A DNA stretch of 64,000 nucleotides from Verrucomicrobia bacterium Tous-C9LFEB (GTDB taxonomy: Bacteria; Verrucomicrobiota; Verrucomicrobiia; Methylacidiphilales; UBA1321), in NCBI GenBank assembly GCA_002304345.1, contig NEUU01000004.1:186001-250000 (forward strand), given 5' to 3'. Positions 61,856 to 64,000 of this stretch are shown here, in pieces. The notes under the pieces were generated by a model. The model was not told the DNA's origin. It was given only the letters and a program-made list of their open reading frames with translations, and did no database searches. Each line of letters begins with the position of its first letter. The first letter of the stretch is position 1. A program made the translations under genes and the position numbers.

Positions 61856-62293
61856 ATGTCATCCATCACCAGTATCAGCGGCAGCGTCGCCAGCGAGATC
61901 AGTACTCAATCGGTCGGTTCCAGCTCCGGTTCCGGAGCAACTCCCACCTGTACCGTGTGCCAGCAAGCGGTGTGCACGTGTAGTGATGCCGCGACCGCCA
62001 CGGGGAAGGCCGCTCCGGCTGCTCCGGCGGCAGCGGCGTCCGGATCGAGTACGAGCTCCTCTTCGTCGACCTACACCAACGCCGATGGCGATACGATCAG
62101 TGTGTCGACCGGCACCGTGGTGGCCTGTCCGCATGGCGGCGAACACAAGGGCAAATCCGCCTCGAGCGTGGAAGCGAACAGCGCGAGCGCTGAGGCCAGT
62201 GCCGATTCTGTCGCGACGCAACCGGCAGAGGAGAAATTTACGTTTACGCCGCTTTCGGAGATGTTGGCGAAGGTGTATTCGCAATCGCCCTGA
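61856..62293 (+). CDS. Ser/Ala/Thr-rich protein with CxxC-x4-CxC cluster, unknown
   Basis: 145 residues from ATG 61856, where AAAGGAAAAG lies just upstream. Low complexity in Ser, Ala and Thr apart from one cysteine knot 'CTVCQQAVCTC' at ~31-41, a lone 'VACPHGGEHKG' (Cys plus two His) at ~92-102, and a C-terminal 'EKFTFTPLSEMLAKVYSQ'. Four Cys plus C/H could bind zinc. No signal peptide or family recognised. Confidence 0.6.
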   Translation: MSSITSISGSVASEISTQSVGSSSGSGATPTCTVCQQAVCTCSDAATATGKAAPAAPAAAASGSSTSSSSSTYTNADGDTISVSTGTVVACPHGGEHKGKSASSVEANSASAEASADSVATQPAEEKFTFTPLSEMLAKVYSQSP

Positions 62294-62393
62294 CAAGGTG
62301 GCATTTCGCCCGCCGGATTTTTTCGTGATTCCCTTTGAGTCACTGACCGCATAGTGTGCCTGTCCGACAAACGGGACGGGAAACAAGGGGAGC

Positions 62394-62894
62394 ATGATGA
62401 AACGGGCGGGGTTTACTTTGGCGGAAGTGTTGGTGATGCTGGCGGTGATCGCCATTCTTTCAGGAATTATTCTCGGGGCATTGCCCGGGATCTGGAACTG
62501 GATGGCGCGGGCGCGCATCGGGACGGAAATTCAGGCGATGGAAACGGCGCTGGAGAATTTCAAGACCGACTGCGGACAGTATCCGCCCGGCACGGCGGTC
62601 GGTTACAATCCGGGTGATTATATTCCCGCGTCGGTGTCGCTCTACACCAACCTTTGCGGGCGCGACTCCTTTGCTTCGCCGATGACGGGCAAGTCCTATA
62701 TGGACATCAAGCGGTCGCAACTGGGAAGTTCCGGCCCCTACTCCTACATTCAGGACCCGTACGGGAACGCCTACGGATACACCAAGAACGGCCCGATGAA
62801 TCCGACGTCGTTCGATCTGTGGTCCACGGCGGGCAAGACCGACAGTTCCGCGGCGAGCACCAACCAGTGGATCGCCAACTGGCAGGGGCGGTAG
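62394..62894 (+). CDS. Type II secretion-like pseudopilin (GspG-like)
   Basis: 166 residues; AGGGGAG precedes the tandem ATG. Short leader MMKRAG/FTLAEVLVML with Glu at +5 and the hydrophobic helix AVIAILSGIILGALPGIW. The globular part ('ALENFKTDCGQYPPGT', 'YIQDPYGNAYGYT', 'FDLWSTAGKTD') matches the GspG/major pseudopilin pattern with its 'DPWG-N-x-Y' loop region ('QDPYGNAYGY') and a 'S-x-G-x-D' ending. Alone, without other secretion genes. Role probably minor pilin or export-related. Confidence 0.85.
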   Translation: MMKRAGFTLAEVLVMLAVIAILSGIILGALPGIWNWMARARIGTEIQAMETALENFKTDCGQYPPGTAVGYNPGDYIPASVSLYTNLCGRDSFASPMTGKSYMDIKRSQLGSSGPYSYIQDPYGNAYGYTKNGPMNPTSFDLWSTAGKTDSSAASTNQWIANWQGR

Positions 62895-62931
62895 AGCGAA
62901 TTTCAAGTTGATTGTCGCATCATAAACCATC

Positions 62932-63075
62932 CCAACCGATCCTTCGACAAGCTCAGGATGACGGGTTGGGGCGGTAGTCTCTGATGGTAGCGAGGGGTTC
63001 TGGTGAGAGTAGAAGCCTACCCGCAGACATTACTTTCATTCCACGTCATCCTGAGCTTGTCGAAGGATCGGTTGG
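62932..63075 (+). repeat. TIR element, copy C
   Basis: 144 bp with perfect 32-bp terminal inverted repeats beginning CCAACCGATCCTTCGAC and ending GAAGGATCGGTTGG. Interior in the same orientation as copy A. No obvious target-site duplication. Confidence 0.85.
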
Positions 63076-63195
63076 CGTGTTCCAAGGAGTGACAAGACAA
63101 CATTTCTGGCTTCCGGTCTTTGGGTGAAAAAACGTTTTATCAGGTGGAGCTTGACCTGCGTTCCCGGATCGCTTATACCATAATCATTGCGATAG

Positions 63196-63216
63196 TCGTT
63201 TATCTTAAGTAAACGA
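63196..63216. promoter_or_regulatory. Near-perfect palindrome upstream of the SGNH gene
   Basis: TCGTTTA-TCTTAAG-TAAACGA: arms perfect, and with one T removed the whole 20-mer is palindromic. It ends 15 bp before the ATG, in an AT-rich stretch. An operator is plausible. Confidence 0.45.
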
Positions 63217-63231
63217 TAAATACTCTGATTT

Positions 63232-64000
63232 ATGTCCTATAAATTCCTGTTAAATCAAAAAATAGCTTTTTTTGTTCTTTTTATCGTAACGATATTTTCC
63301 GGAGGAAAAGTTTCTGCGGCGGTCACGGTTTACCCGGATGATGCGCGGATCTCGTACTCGGATTATGTCCGGCTGACTTTTGTCGATTCGCCTTTCGACG
63401 CGTCGCGCAAGCTGGCGCGGTTCGATCGCATGATTCCGATGGCCGGGACCGGTTACAACGCGGATAACCCCGGGGCGCGAATTCGTTTTCGTACCGATGC
63501 GACGAGTATTCAGGTGCAGCTCTATTACAACTCGCTCCATATTTCCACCACGGCGCGCAATAGCATCGGTTTTTATCTCGTCGATGGCGTGGGCAATGCG
63601 GCGTGGACGTTTAAAACGGTGGCGACAACGACGGTGCGGGCGGCCGAGCAGGTGACGGTGACGGTGGTCCCCGGCGCGGCAGGAAGTTTTCACGACTACG
63701 AATTCATCATGCCCTATGGCGACTCGGTCGATCTGCAGGCCGTGGTGGTCAATGACGCCGCGCAATTTTCCACGCCCACGGCGCGGTCGAGCATTCGTTA
63801 TCTGGCGTATGGCGATTCGGTCACGCAGGGGTTTACCGCCACGGATTGCACGAAGGGGTATGCGTATCTCGTCGCGCAGCAGAATAATTGGCAGGTGGTG
63901 AATCTCGGCATGGCGGGGCGGGCGGGGACGTCGAAGGATGGTGAGGATTACATCGGGCAACGAAACGCGGACATCATTTCGGTTTGTATCGGAGTGAACG
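63232..64000 (+). CDS. Secreted SGNH/GDSL hydrolase (partial, cut by right edge)
   Basis: The first 256 residues are present, from ATG 63232. Signal segment KIAFFVLFIVTIFSGGKVSA. Residues ~30-185 form a jelly-roll-like N-terminal domain ('GARIRFRTDATSIQVQLYY', 'YEFIMPYGDSVDLQAVVV'). The SGNH domain opens with block I 'RYLAYGDSVTQGFTA' (catalytic Ser in G-D-S) and block II region 'VVNLGMAGRAGTS'. This order resembles CE2-type acetylesterases. The start of the gene is AT-rich compared with its remainder. The C-terminus lies outside the window. Confidence 0.75.
   Translation, partial: MSYKFLLNQKIAFFVLFIVTIFSGGKVSAAVTVYPDDARISYSDYVRLTFVDSPFDASRKLARFDRMIPMAGTGYNADNPGARIRFRTDATSIQVQLYYNSLHISTTARNSIGFYLVDGVGNAAWTFKTVATTTVRAAEQVTVTVVPGAAGSFHDYEFIMPYGDSVDLQAVVVNDAAQFSTPTARSSIRYLAYGDSVTQGFTATDCTKGYAYLVAQQNNWQVVNLGMAGRAGTSKDGEDYIGQRNADIISVCIGVN

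Larger units (their letters stand above)
62895..63231. repeat. Intergenic region with TIR element copy C (337 bp, no gene)
   Basis: The element occupies 62932-63075. The remaining ~155 bp before the last gene are AT-rich and contain the palindrome at 63196-63216. Confidence 0.75.

Noticed and set aside
1..64000. CRISPR array, integrase/prophage or IS element
   Set aside because: No regularly spaced direct repeats, cas genes, transposase or integrase were found; the repeats present are hairpin-type or terminal-inverted-repeat units without genes.

Overview
The window looks like a chromosome segment of a Verrucomicrobiota bacterium, probably soil- or freshwater-type and polysaccharide-degrading. 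The reasons are a LacI-family regulator with the N-terminus typical of that phylum, secreted proteins with PEP-CTERM anchors, pseudopilin-like proteins with a C-terminal H-x9-DG motif, many secreted glycosidases and esterases, a high-GC coding background, and housekeeping genes of ordinary Gram-negative type. The phylum call is inference from protein style; no rRNA or tRNA gene was found. Both ends are cut inside genes: a C-terminal fragment at the left and an SGNH hydrolase running off the right.

Region 1 (about 1-24.2 kb) is a carbohydrate island. Plus-strand genes at 2-10208 form one tightly packed run: three paralogous beta-sandwich modules, two clan-A type glycosidases, a GH71-like glucanase, an HSL-type esterase and a TIM-barrel-like protein with DUF5648 repeats. 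A minus-strand run (17926 down to 10336) holds a Gfo/Idh/MocA oxidoreductase, a PEP-CTERM protein, a pseudopilin, a 1007-residue glycosidase with a CBM9-like end, a PL22-like oligogalacturonate lyase and a cupin. It is divergent from a LacI regulator, which is followed by a sialate O-acetylesterase and a 955-residue alpha/beta-hydrolase multidomain protein. Three copies of a 12-bp inverted repeat (TTGACRYGTCAA type) lie around the LacI gene and are good operator candidates.

Region 2 (24.2-36.7 kb) is mixed core and accessory: glutaredoxin, DUF309, a polytopic membrane protein, MTA phosphorylase, GNAT, an orphan ModB permease, glycerate kinase, acetolactate synthase, a GntR/LacI hybrid regulator, a Crp-like protein, a cupin, peroxiredoxin and diacylglycerol kinase. 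Region 3 (36.7-54.6 kb) is core-like: rpsO-pnp, a 1373-residue membrane protein, aconitase, a tyrosine-phosphatase-like protein, transaldolase, a DUF4886 SGNH protein, RNase PH, a glycine-zipper lipoprotein, RbfA, AmtB and two small exported or anchored proteins. Region 4 (54.6-64 kb) has a lysozyme-like protein, a hybrid histidine kinase with an NMT1/THI5-like sensor, an M3 peptidase, a Ser/Ala/Cys-rich protein, a second pseudopilin and the truncated SGNH hydrolase.

The intergenic DNA is the most unusual part. It carries (i) a family of REP-like hairpins, GTAG followed by an 8-bp stem with a 3-nt loop, whose stems differ between copies but stay fully paired; (ii) a second hairpin family with a conserved CCAGTA tail, one copy of which has the aconitase stop codon as its loop; (iii) three copies of an element of about 140 bp with long terminal inverted repeats, one with its interior inverted; (iv) a 50-bp repeat present twice; (v) five consecutive hairpins after transaldolase; and (vi) a nested inverted-repeat leader before amtB. 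No CRISPR array, integrase, IS transposase or RAYT gene is visible.
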